Below are positions 11,260 through 22,453 of a stretch of 64,000 nt of DNA, piece after piece. Within the stretch, counting starts at the first letter, position 1; the number at the start of each line of letters is the position of its first letter. This stretch comes from Dugong dugon. Its lineage: Eukaryota > Chordata > Mammalia > Sirenia > Dugongidae. Below the pieces are notes generated by a model that ran no database searches, was not told the origin of the DNA, and saw nothing but the letters and a program-made list of their open reading frames with translations. A program made the position numbers and the translations under genes. Location: assembly GCA_030035585.1 (NCBI GenBank), contig CM057473.1, positions 14,744,501 through 14,808,500 of the forward strand, read 5' to 3'.

Positions 11260-11478
11260 AATATTCTCTATGCCAGACAGTAGAATGAAGGTCTTATTTC
11301 CATTTACTATGTAATATTCTTAACAACTCTGTGAGATTGATGCTGTTACTAATTCTCTTTATAGATGAAGAAACTGAGGCTCAGTATATTAAGCAATTTT
11401 TCTACCATCAAAAAATAGTGCTTGATTAAATTGCAATTCCCACGCAGGACTATCTCATTTTAAAGTCTTTACTCTTAA
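11260..11478 (-). repeat. MIR SINE
   Basis: The reverse complement of the MIR core is clear: aacaactctgtgagattgat, then tagatgaagaaactgaggct, then a degenerate ttgcaattcccacgcaggact in the place of the gattcgaacccaggcag segment. Ancient mammalian SINE. Confidence 0.8.
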
Positions 11479-12162
11479 CTAATATACCAAAAAAAAAAAA
11501 AAAAACAAAAAAAACCTAGTGATTTATTAAGCTCCTCACACTTGACTTAAAGATTTACATAAAAAAGGGCAGTTTGTTTGCCATTTGAATTATATACAAT
11601 ATATTTTCAATTTTTTTCTTATTTGTAACAAATATCTGCAGTGTATATTTTTGCACCTGCTACAAAAATGGCCCATACAAAGCTTAAATATGACGTAAGT
11701 AGGTAAAGTTTTTATTTGCCTTATTTCTTTCTTCACTTTCCTAATTAATTCTTTCTCAGCTGATTTTTATGTTCTCTATATTTTTCACTCTGTATCTTAA
11801 GAAAATTTACCAGAGAATTCAAACACCTCACCGTATGGTTAATCGTGTTTTACATTTTTCAATGTGATCTGAGGCCTATGCTAGCACGAATTTAAATATT
11901 CATTAAAATCAAGCAGAATACATATATACATATATATGTATATACATACACATATACATTTTATATATATAGGTGTATATATATAATTCAGAGAGGTAGA
12001 GAAGTGCAAGTACACTATTAAAATAATATTAGGGAAAAATATTTCAAGATCTTTACATACTTTGAAGACCGTATGTGTTTCAAGATCATACAGATCTTCA
12101 AAGTGTATTTAATTTATCCTTAGTATATACCATTGATTTCATGGGTGCTTATTCTTATTATT
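11479..12162. other. AT-rich sequence with (TA/CA)n and an A-run
   Basis: No gene. There is an A-run at about 11489-11505 and an alternating TA/CA stretch at about 11921-11984, which includes perfect short palindromes (catatatatg). Confidence 0.5.
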
Positions 12163-12336
12163 GGAGTCCCGGTGGCACACTAGTTAAGAGCCTGGCTGGT
12201 AACCAAAAGACTGGCAGTTCCAATTCACCAGCCACTCCTCGGAAACCCCGTGAGGCAGGTCTACTCTGTCCTATACGGTTCCTGTGAGTCAGAATGGTCT
12301 TGACGGCAAGGGTGTTTTTTTTTTTTTTTTTTTTTT
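12163..12336 (+). mobile_element. AfroSINE (short form), long T tail
   Basis: Head ggagtcccggtggcacacta, B-box-like ggcagttccaattc, short-form junction (ccactcctcggaaacc), RTE-like tail (cctgtgagtcagaatggtct), and a 21-base T-run at the 3' end. Confidence 0.9.
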
Positions 12337-12378
12337 GTTATTATATTCCTAAAGGAAGTAATCTTAGGTAATGTAAAA

Positions 12379-12380
<2 letters not shown>

Positions 12381-12413
<33 letters not shown>
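12381..12413. repeat. (AC)n microsatellite
   Basis: About 16 AC units, shortly after the AfroSINE tail. Confidence 0.95.
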
Positions 12414-12414
<1 letters not shown>

Positions 12415-12593
12415 CACTGCACATAATTGAGTATTTCTGATTTTGCATCTTTCTCTTCTTCAGTCTCCAAATTTCCTTCCATCCAAACAATTCACAGTTT
12501 TGATCTCATCAGTGAGATTTTTATCCCATCCAATTCTTGAGTTTCTTTAGACTCTCTGTCCATACACACACATGACTCCATAAATATTCTCAT

Positions 12594-12703
12594 TAGGTGC
12601 CATTGAGTCGGTTCTGACTCATAGTGACCCTGTGTACAACAGAACGAAACACTGCCTGGTCCTGCTCCCTACTCACAATTGTTGCTATGTTTGAGTTCAT
12701 TAT
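12594..12703 (-). mobile_element. RTE LINE 3' end fragment
   Basis: The reverse complement of the RTE tail: gtgccattgagtcggttctg, then gtgtacaacagaacgaaaca, then ctcacaattgttgctatgtt. Only the last 110 or so bases of the LINE are present. Confidence 0.82.
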
Positions 12704-13519
12704 TCTAAAATATCATAATTTGAACAGGACAGGAAATGTGTCATGGTTTACAGAGATAATGATCTAAGATATGCTAATTCATGCTAATACAAATATAGAT
12801 AGAATCAAATGGACTTTTTCCTAAATTTATTTTATTAGCTATTAAAGATTCATATTGTATCTTAGAGATATTATGTTGCAAAGTATATTTTGATGGATTA
12901 TTTATAATATCACCAGTGAGCCTTGACTATAAATAATAACAGGCTAAATGTTAGTATCTTATGCAATTGGAGTCCCATGAACATTCTTTGTCAGCTTAAA
13001 GTTCTTAACAACAACCTTAACTTATTCAGAATTCTGAATTCTAATTAGTGCTCTAAATGTTTAATCTTCTTTATATTTTCAAATAAACAGCCAGTTGAGC
13101 TCTTTTTTTTCTCTTTCCCTCGTTTTCTAAATTCTATAAAAGGACTTACAATCAGAGTCTATTTTTGAGTACAAATGTACCCAATTTCATTTTTGATTTC
13201 TACTTGCACCTGCTGATATTGCAGCAAAGCTTTAAATCAAAGAGTTGACACAGGTCAGAGTAATTCAGTACACCATAGTTAAGGTTTTGTTTAATTATAC
13301 AGGAAAGGAATGATTTAATCAACTTTTGTGCTTTTTTGTCCATTGAAAATGTGATTATAGAATTTTTTTAAAGGCTAATGGATTTATTTCCTTAACTAAA
13401 TTTTAAACAACTCACCAGAAAAAAAAATGCTGTTATTGATATATTTTTAGTTTTCATTGTCCTATTTGTCCTCTACAAGGCCAAATATATTTGTTAAAAG
13501 GGTACTATTTCCTATCCTA
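12704..13519. other. AT-rich unassigned sequence
   Basis: No gene or named repeat recognised. Confidence 0.4.
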
Positions 13520-13732
13520 GGAGCCCTGGTGGTGCATTGGTTAAAGCACTTGGCTGCTAACCAAAAGGCTGGCAATTCGAACCCACCGGCTGCTCTGAGG
13601 GAGAAAGATGTGGCAGTCTGCTTCTATAAAGATTACAGCTTTGGAAACCCTATGCGGGCAGTTCTATTCTGTCCTACGGGGTTGCTATGAGTCAGAATCA
13701 AATTGACTAGACAGCATTTTTTTTTTTTTTTT
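13520..13732 (+). mobile_element. AfroSINE (long form)
   Basis: A near-complete long-form copy that retains the block from gagggagaaagatgtggcag to the acagctt before tggaaaccc. That block is 45 bases longer than in the short-form copies of this window. The flanks tttcctatcct and tttccaatcct are probable target duplications with one mismatch. It ends in a T-run of about 16. Confidence 0.94.
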
Positions 13733-14828
13733 AATTTCCAATCCTGAGGAATAGCAATTTTATTAATATTTATTACAAAGACCATATTAATTCTACTTTC
13801 CAATATGTTTTCATAAAATAAATATTTTTAAATATATATATATATATAAATTATAACAAGCTTGATCTAAAATGATTCAAAACTGTTTAGTGACTGCTGA
13901 GGATGAACCAACAGAATTCTATTTAGAGACTGAGGAAACTCCTGGGACAGAACTCATCTTAAAGGCTTAAAGGATAAAAAAGCCAGACACAATAAACTTG
14001 ACCTAAGTAAGCCCTTTACATTGGAGGAAAAGGTCATCACTTCTGTCGTAAGATTCTTTCTCTAGGCCCTGGGGCAAATTTAACTAAATTCTGAAAGAGC
14101 TATTTCTCAAAAAGTATTGTCAGATACTGAGGCAGAAGCAACAATACTTCAGCGTATTCTATGCCAGAATAAATAGTCTACTCTGCCAGAGGCAGCTTAG
14201 GTTTCAAATAAGATAAAGACTTAAAAGTACCCTTTAGATTTAGTGACCAGAGAGTTTATTTTTGACCATGGCACAAGTCCCCTTAGAATAGGATAAGTCT
14301 ATAGAGAAAGTAAATGGAGACAACTCTTTCAAAATTATTTTTGTGATTACATAGGAGACAAATAGGATTGTATTGCATGGCTATTTCATGGTGTATTGAA
14401 TACAGACTAGTTCATGCTTTGTTTTGTTAAATGTGTGCCTGTTTGTTTTAACAATGGGAGACATTTCAGTCATGTAATATGAAAAGAATGAAAGAATAGA
14501 CAGAGAAGGTGAAGGCGTTGGAGTAGAGGAGTTAAGTGCCATGATAAAATTCCTAATAAGGAATACAGGAGTATAATCTATAGTAGATGTGTAGGGGAGA
14601 TTTAGCTTTTGTCGGGATCAATTCTTCCCCCTCTGTGATAGAGAAAGAGAAGCAGATGAACGCAGCTGCAGAAACTCCTACAGACTTCTTGGTGTAAATC
14701 TGAGGTGATATCCATCTCATGATTTCAATTTTATCCCTAAAGTAAGAAGTGAGAAAATTTGTAAGAGTTATGGTGCACAGACGCAGAAGAAAGCAGTGGT
14801 GATGTTCAGAAATTTGAAATAATAGTGA
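13733..14828. other. Unassigned sequence
   Basis: AT-rich to mixed, with a (TA)n stretch at about 13833-13848. No gene and no confident repeat assignment. Confidence 0.4.
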
Positions 14829-15382
14829 ATGGGTGGCAGATTCTATTTTTCAAAGAGGGACACCACATTATTTTCCATCTCATGCTCTTCAGTATTCCAT
14901 TTAGAATTGAAGTCCCTTTCTCAACCTTCTTGAATCTGAGAAGTCCCAGTGATTGTTTTCACTAATAAAATACAGTCTAAGCGACTTTGTGTCAGTTCCA
15001 GATGTAGCCGTTAACTGCATGCAGCTTCTGATCCCTTCCTCTTGAAAGTCAGCTCCTTGTAAGAAGTGAGGCTACTCTGAGACCATCACGCTTTGAGAAG
15101 GTAAAGCCATGTGGAGAGACCATGGGGGGATAGGATGCCAGAAAGAAAGAAGGAAAGGAGCACAGAAGGACCAAACAACTGAGTAAGAAAGCCATCTAAA
15201 TGTTCAGCACACTCAAGACTTCAGAAACTCTCTCCCCAGAAAACTCTCTCTGTATGCAAAGAGAAAACCACCCAGCCGAGCAAAGACAACTCACAGAATC
15301 ATTTGAGGTAAAGGTAATACATTGCTGATTTAAATCATTAACTTTTGGGGTGATTTATTACACAGCAGTAGATAACTAGAAA
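14829..15382 (+). mobile_element. MLT1-type LTR (ERVL-MaLR)
   Basis: The order of landmarks follows the MLT1 LTR. It starts gggtggcagattctattttt, then has cccttcttgaatctgagaag-like text with 'ctaataaaatacag', the gagaccatgtggagagac region, and the 3' end 'ttttggggtgatttattaca' followed by cagcagtagataacta. It is old and diverged. The ends are ragged and no target duplication was found. Confidence 0.7.
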
Positions 15383-15714
15383 AGAATGTTGAAAATATTT
15401 TATGGAAGTTTGCTAGAGGGATCTACCTCGAGATATATAGTAGGATATGTGAGGCAGTGTTGAGTGCTTAAATAAGGTGATGTATTTGAATTATTGTATT
15501 TTTACACAAATTACACATGCCTTCTATGTTTGGTCGCCAAATGTGCCCTCCTCCCAGGAAGTATATTCGTAAGCATGGTATGCTAATTTTTTACAGCAAC
15601 ATGTAAAAAAAAAATTGGCATGAGGCACTTATGAAAATACTCTCACAGGGGGAGGACTCACTTGGCAAACAAACGTAGGAGGTACTTGTTATTTGCATAA
15701 AATACAGTACTTTG
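15383..15714. other. Unassigned sequence
   Basis: Short interval between two LTRs. Nothing recognised. Confidence 0.4.
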
Positions 15715-15719
15715 GTAAT

Positions 15720-16266
15720 TGTGATGGTTCAGATTGTGTGTCAACTTGGCTGAACCATGATTCTCAGTGTTTTGGCAGTCGTATAATGTTGTCATCACTT
15801 CCCTGTTGAGATTCGATATGTGATCACCCCCATGATGGGATCTGCTGTGAATAGCCAGTCAGTTGAAAGGGAGTTTCCTTGGGCGTGTGGCCAGCATTGA
15901 ATATAAACTGACATTCTGGCAAGGCTAGGGAGCTTTTTGCTCTAGCTGAATCCTGCAGCTGGCTCCTGTTTGTCTGACCTCCAGTTCTTGGGACTTGAGC
16001 TAGCAGCTTACCTGCAGTCTTGCCTGTTGATCTTGGGATTCATCAATCTTCAAAGCCTGTGAGCAAGAGCCCTGCTCTCTGACATGCTTGTCTTGGGTTT
16101 GCTAGCCCCTGTGGCTACATGAATAAGGAGAAGCCTCTGTCCTGACCCACGGGCTTTGGACATTCCAGCCTCTACAACTATGTGAGCCATTTCCTTGACA
16201 TAAATCTATATATTATTATATATACGCTTTACTGGTTTTGCTTTTCTAGAGAACCCAGCCTAAGAC
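15720..16266 (+). mobile_element. Complete solo LTR, ERVL-type, with 5-bp TSD
   Basis: A 547-bp element opening TGTGATGGTTCAGATTGTGT and closing AACCCAGCCTAAGACA. It has perfect GTAAT duplications at 15715-15719 and 16267-16271. The 3' part has the text typical of this LTR group (gagccatttccttgacataa, a TATATA stretch, then tctagagaacccagcc). It is of a different subfamily from the four related LTRs at 3360, 29900, 32619 and 37478. Confidence 0.9.
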
Positions 16267-16271
16267 AGTAA

Positions 16272-17780
16272 TGTATACATGAAGTTGAGAAAATCTATCC
16301 AACAACAGTCATCAACTGAATATGAGCACTGAGCATGAAAGCAAATAGTTGAACATAATGTAGCATTAAAGTGTAATCAGGAAAGGTTAAGAAAAAATGA
16401 AAATAAGTCAAGAGATTAGAAGATCATAATAAATATTTATTTAAATTATTTTAATGAATGTTTCATTGTCTTTCTTTTTTTACCATTTTTACTCAAATTA
16501 CATTCTGAAGTATTTTGAGTCATAGTCATTTTTGGTTTTTGTCATTGTCATCATCCCAAGACATGCTCTTCCATTTAATCTAATCATAGTTTCTCTCCAT
16601 CAAAATAGTGGTTGGAAATCACTACCCTTCTCCTTTGGACTGTTGTATGTAGTTTCACTCTTTCTCACATGATTGATATTAATTATAGATCATCAGTCTT
16701 GGGAATATATATGTGCTTCTCAAATGTCTGATTTGGCTGAAGTTTCGCTTTGTTCCACCTCAAGTCGATGGGCACAATTTAAATCTATAAAATAATTCTG
16801 AATCTTGAAATAGCTGGCAGGCTCTCCTTTGCAACATTTCCCCCCAAAATAAATTTCTTTATTTACGTTGTTTATTAAAATAATAAAATAAGAATTTTGT
16901 ATTGTGTTGTTTAGGATTATACCTGGAAATTTTATTGGAGATTACAGAAGCGATTCAGAACAAAAAATACTTTAAGCTTTTTTTTTTTTTTCCCCCAACA
17001 GTCTTGAATACATGACGTTGTTGGTCTTAAACAGCAACTTTATAATGATATGTCACACATATGTCATACCTACATTTTTACCACTTTCCTGAACTGTGAA
17101 TCACAGCTACAACTGCCCAAAAAAAGAGTATTTTAAATTTTAATGGCTGATTTGTTGTGTTTTTTTTTGCTGTCTGCCAGACATGGAAACAGGAACGGAA
17201 GGAGACAAGTTTACACTGCTGTGCCAAAGAGGAAGGATTGAGAAGCTGATATAAATGAAGTTGAAGGGTACTTTCTAGTTGTATTTCTTTTCAGGAAAGG
17301 GATTTTCCTAAGGAAATGTAAAAATCTCCTTTCACTAATTCATTTTTGAATTCACTAATAAAAAATGAATTGAAAATTGAAATGGCCATAAATATATTCC
17401 CTTCAGCAATGCACAGAAATAAATACTTGATGAAAAAGTTTTAACACAGCCATTCAAATACTATCAAAAGGTAATATAGAATTGTGGGGAGTAGTAGGGG
17501 TACTACTTGCTAGACAATAAAGTTGTGACCTCACTTTTGCAAATCACTCAAGCAGCCTACTCAGAGCTGTCTAGTTCAGTTATTTCATTAAGTACTACTT
17601 GCGAGTCCAAAAAAGAATAAAATAGAAGGGAGATAATTCGTCTTCTGGGGGAACTTAGAAACATTTATCCCTTTCATTTTATAACACAGCTCCCACAGAT
17701 ATTCAAATTTATTTTTATTTATGTATTTGAGGGATTAGACAAGGTCACAATTATATTTTTGTATCTTTTTCAAATGCTCA
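16272..17780. other. AT-rich unassigned sequence
   Basis: About 1.5 kb without a gene. Includes T-runs at about 16979 and 17160. No family recognised. Confidence 0.4.
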
Positions 17781-17800
17781 TCCATTAATCACACATTGTA

Positions 17801-18052
17801 TCATATTCTTTCACGAAACAAGTTCTCCATGTCATTACAGTATGATTTTAATGCTGCTGCCCATCCTCTAACCTGTCCATCCACAGGTGGAAAACAAAAA
17901 GTCCATATTATCTGTGTTGCAGTAAACACAAAGGTCCCTGCTGTTCCATTCCTGTTTGTATTAGAAAAGTAGCTTTGAAAAATTTTAGACAGATAGGCAT
18001 ACATGACGATATTGGTGACCTTCCTGTTCAAAGCCGACACCACACTGGCCAA
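17801..18052 (-). other. Unrecognised 83-codon ORF, possible exon or pseudogene remnant
   Basis: The translation is more protein-like than any other non-repeat frame here. It includes SVVSALNRKVTNIVMYAYLS, then IIWTFCFPPVDGQ and GWAAALKSYCNDMENLF. The same frame is open upstream of the first Met for about ten further codons, back to a stop. A splice-acceptor-like CAG lies near 18070, and a good donor-like CAG|GTTAGA falls near 17882 inside the frame. I do not recognise a family. It could be an exon, a pseudogene scrap or chance, and the context (AT-rich, no neighbouring exon seen) favours caution. Confidence 0.22.
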
Positions 18053-18071
18053 CGTATTTCCATTAAGACTC

Positions 18072-19980
18072 TGAATTGTTGTCTACTGGGTATACTCAAG
18101 CTTCTAATTGAGTAGTGAATTCTCCCTCGTAGTTTTGGGACATTGTTCAGAGGATCTCAGCCTCTGTTGTTGAAAGTCAGTCTCATTTGCCACCAGCAAT
18201 TATTCTCCATCTCATCATCCAGACACAGAGCAGGACTGACTGAGGTTACTTGAGGATCCCGCGCTCTTCCATTGTTCATACAAGATTATCTCAGCACCGT
18301 TGTGTGAACACAGTTCATAAGCTGGCAGAATTTCTATATGTCAAGACTCTGTATCAGTGATCTTTGCCTCCCATTGAAGTCCAAGGCTCAGAGATAAAGA
18401 TTCTCACATTTTAACGAAAAGTGAGGGCCTCAAAGTCTGGGAGTTGGTTACACGGTAGCACTGTCTTAAAGATTTTACTTTTGTATGTAGTTGGATACTG
18501 TATTTGGCAAAATTTTCTGTCTCTCAGATTCACATATTCCCCTTAAACCACAGTAGAAAATATTATCCCAGTGTTTTGCAGCCACTCAGAAACAAGACAT
18601 AGAGTGGTCAGGGAACTTACACAGATCAGATAGAGCTTGGATTCACTCAGTCAAGACCACATCCAATGTGATCTCTATGTGCAGAGAAGTAGAAAGTGTG
18701 AAAGAGCAAAAAGCAAGATAATTTTATCCTTTTTGAAATGAGTTAAAATTATTTTTTTGAAAAGGCAAGTAGATAAATGTAATGATACATGATTAAATAT
18801 GAGGTACTAAACTTTAGTAAATTCAAGGAATTTTTTTATATAAATTATATACTAATAGTTTCTGAAACTCCTTTTTATGAATAAAAAAGGAAATTAATAT
18901 GACAAAGGAATTGTTTTTGTCTAAACCTATAATTTTTGCTGTATTCCTTTACCAGTTTGGCTCTGGAATTTTTTAAGAGAATAAAATTTACTGATTAAAA
19001 AAACCACTTTCTTAAATGATGCAGTACTTCTATAAGACAAAATTTATGATAAAATATTAAACACAGAGTGAATGGCTTTTTCAATGATCATTGATACTTA
19101 AACAAAATCCTATAACATTCGGATATTATAATTCTCACAGAGATTCTCTAAAATATAATAAAATTTCCCAGTTAAAATTGTGGTTATACATAATAACCAT
19201 CAATCATTCTATAAATAATGTCTGATTTTTTAGAATTCTGTATTAACAAATTAAATGACTAAATTTAGAAAATCTACATTTTTCAGAGAGTATAGTATTT
19301 TGGACTTTTAGGTTTATTATTTCTCATTTTTTAAACTGTACATCCTGCTATAAGAATAGGTAATATGTTTTTGTTTTGTTTTTTAATTGGTGGTGTAAAT
19401 AACTTAAAGTCAACTATTTTTCTCTAATAGACCTAATTTTAAAGGACATCTACTACTATCATTTAGCTTACGTCTCTAATATAATGCAACACATGTAAAT
19501 AAAATTTTCTAATAGCCATCTTAGAAAAGTAAAAAGAACAGAGGGAACTGATTTAGTGATATGATATATTTAACAAAACCAGTATATTCAAAATATTACC
19601 ATTAAATCAATAATAAATTATTAATTACGATCATTTACATTTTATACTATGTATGAAATTCAGTGTGTATTTAACTAATATTACATCTCAATTCAGATTA
19701 GTCACTTTTAAAGTGCTGAATGTTCACATGTGGCTGGTGGACGCCATGTTGGAGATAGGCAGTTCTAGAAAGCGGTAGTGGCATTACATTGTTCTCTCCA
19801 ACACGTGCATAAAAAGTAGCTTAACAAATAAACTAAGTGCTCGAGTACTTCCACTTTCTCTAAATATTGACTTGCTTTAACTTTTATGATGGAACCTTTT
19901 GAAACAATTCAAATGGAGACTGAATAATATGATGGGTGCCATTTTTTCTCACTCAGCTTCCAGGGTTACCAACTTAAATG
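18072..19980. other. AT-rich unassigned sequence
   Basis: About 1.9 kb. The first 350 bases are less AT-rich, with no recognised family. The rest is strongly AT-rich. No gene or RNA was recognised. Confidence 0.4.
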
Positions 19981-19984
19981 AACC

Positions 19985-21560
19985 TGTTTCATTTCAATTT
20001 GTGGTCCATCTATATCTTCACCTACTCTCCCTTTCCTATTTTATTATGAAGTAAATTCCAGACATCATAATATTTTATTTATACATATTCAAGTTTATAT
20101 CTCTGTAAGGTAAGCCTCTTTTTAAACATAGCCATGATACCATAAATACATCTGAGACATTTTTAATACTTTAATATTATCAAAATTTCTGTGTCAGAGT
20201 TCAAATTTCCAATCATCTTATAAATGTCACTACTTTGAACAGGGTGTTAAAAGATATAAAACTGCTGATTTTTTTAAAACTTTCTATTCCTCTAGATACT
20301 CTCTCCCTCTCTCAATTTATTTGTTAAATAAACCAGATTTTTGTTTATTTGCTTCTCATTTATTTACTTATCTTTGGAAGCATTTCTCAAGTGCTGGATT
20401 TAACTGATTGTATCCCTATGGAGTAATGAAACCATTTTCTCTGTTCCCTGCATTCCCTATACATTGACAGATGAATTTAGACTCAGGTTTGATTGTTTTT
20501 TGTTTTAGATAATACAACTTTATAGGTGCTGTTGTGTTTTTTTCATCAGGAGATCAGTATTTTCCATCAGGAAACACCTATCATCCAGATGTCTTTTCTC
20601 TTACGTTGTTAACAGATATTGGTGGCTGATGGCAAGATCCATTACATTAATTCACTGAGAATTGCAAAAAGGCAATATTCTAATTTGATTGTTCATTTTT
20701 TTAATGTATTATCAGGAAAACCAAACCAAAATCAAACCCATTGCCATCGAGTCGATTCCAACTCATAGTGACCCAACAGGACAGAGTAGAACTGCTCTGT
20801 AGGGTTTCCAAGGGCTGGTAGATTTGAACTGTCGGCCTTTTAGTTACCAGCCAAGCTCCATTAGGGAGCCCTGCCATCGGGGCTCCATTATTAGGAAAGT
20901 CTCCCTAAAAATAAGTTCTCCACCACTGCCTGCTTGATTACCCAGACATAAACTTTCTAGGGGAAAGATAATAAATGCTTGTTTCTTTCTTTTAATTTAT
21001 CGGTTTTCAAAATAGTTTTTCCTCAAGCTTCAAAAAATGAATTATTTTCTGAAATATAATTAACACATAGGTATACTGTACATTATTTAATTAATTTATT
21101 TCCTATGATGTCCAGCTTGTCTTATCTCTGACTAGTGGGAGCCTCTTATACTACGCTCCTGGGTCTTTTCGATCTGGGCCTAGCAGGTTTTGAGAGCTTC
21201 CTTGATATCTGATACATATCTCACGCTCATCTTGTGTATTATCTTGTCATAACTAGAATAACCCATTGCTCCTAGATAACCTGGGTCATTAATGTGAAAA
21301 GTATTTTTTCAAGCCTGTAATCTGGGTATTTATTGCTATAGGATTAGCCATTGTTTTTAGGTATTTTCAGTAGGAAATGCTTGAAAATTTTTGTGGTTGT
21401 TGCTTGTTTTGTTGGTTTTCAAGATAAAACACATCATGAGTTCCTGAGACTGCATCCAATTTAAAAATGCAGATTATAGGATTTTTTACTTTATCTGTTC
21501 AATTTTATATTTCTATCTCCTTTACCTGTGTTGAGAATTTCAGTTCTTTTGGGTACTGAG
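19985..21560 (-). mobile_element. Old L1 (L1M-type) 3' UTR, interrupted by an AfroSINE
   Basis: On the plus strand the landmarks are the complement of the ancient L1 3' UTR, in order: aagtaaattccagacatcat; cagagttcaaatttccaatc; ctctcaatttatttgttaaa; gactcaggtttgattgtttt; ggtgctgttgtg with catcaggagatcag; and, past the AfroSINE, ctagtgggagcctcttatac and catcatgagttcctgag. The orientation is therefore minus. It is fragmented and diverged, consistent with a pre-eutherian-radiation L1 subfamily. Confidence 0.68.
20718..20886 (-). mobile_element. AfroSINE (short form) inside old L1
   Basis: Reverse AfroSINE: cccattgccatcgagtcgat tail, gacagagtagaactgctctg, and a head complement ending ccatcggggctcc. 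An additional gggagccct lies just before the head, suggesting a small internal rearrangement. The flanks attatcaggaaa and attattaggaaa form a target duplication with one mismatch. Confidence 0.9.
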
Positions 21561-22244
21561 ACAGGTACATATAAGTCCCTTGATGGCACAAATTATATAA
21601 TTACTTGATTTTTATACCTTATATGATACACAACCATCTCAGAATAAAAATACCAACACTATTACATGCAATATAATAATTGAAAATAGTTTAATACTTT
21701 TCAATACTTATTTTTATCCCACTAAAAATTTATACTCAAATTACTGTGTTTTCAAGCCTTTTGACATAATTCCTACTTATGTAGATATGACCAAATGTGT
21801 GCATTTTTATATTTGTTACATTGTATTTTTTACTTTGTTAGTTGGATTATTGAAGATTTTTAATTATATGAAATATTTACATGGCTCTAAAGTAAAATTT
21901 AGAAAGCAGGGAATATTGAAAGATGCATAGCTTTTATTCAAGTCCATTCTAGCTTATTTCTCCCATAATACGTAGCCTTTTTTATTTCATTGCTTATTCT
22001 TTCATATTTTGTTTATTATAAGAAGATATACTTGTATTCTTCACCTTTTTAAAGTGTGTCGTACTATAAACACTTTTGTCTATTTTAATTAACAATATAT
22101 AGTGGAAATCACTTTGTAATAATATATAGACATGAAATATTAAGATTTTTAACAATGGAATTTAAAAAAAAATAGTTTAACTTTTATTGTGCAGAATAAA
22201 GAGTAAAACACTGTCTTTAATATTTTGCATTGCCTAATATAGAA
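21561..22244. other. AT-rich unassigned sequence
   Basis: Very AT-rich. No gene. It could include further old L1 but cannot be assigned by eye. Confidence 0.4.
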
Positions 22245-22453
22245 GGAGCCCTGAGGGTGTGGTGGTTAAAGCACTCAGCTACTAACTGAAAGTTGGTGGT
22301 TGGAACCCACCAGCTGCTCCGCCGGGTTAAGATGTGGTAGTCTTCTTCCATAAAGATTTACAGCCTTGGAAACCCTCTGGAGCAGTTCTACTCTGTCATG
22401 TAGGGTCACTATGAGTTGGAATAGACTCCACGGCAGTGGGTCTGGTCTGGTCT
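22245..22453 (+). mobile_element. AfroSINE (long form)
   Basis: Head ggagccctgagggtgtggtg, long-form block (taagatgtggtagtcttctt), ggagcagttctactctgtca, RTE-like tail (cactatgagttggaatagac), then gtctggtctggtc. Confidence 0.92.
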
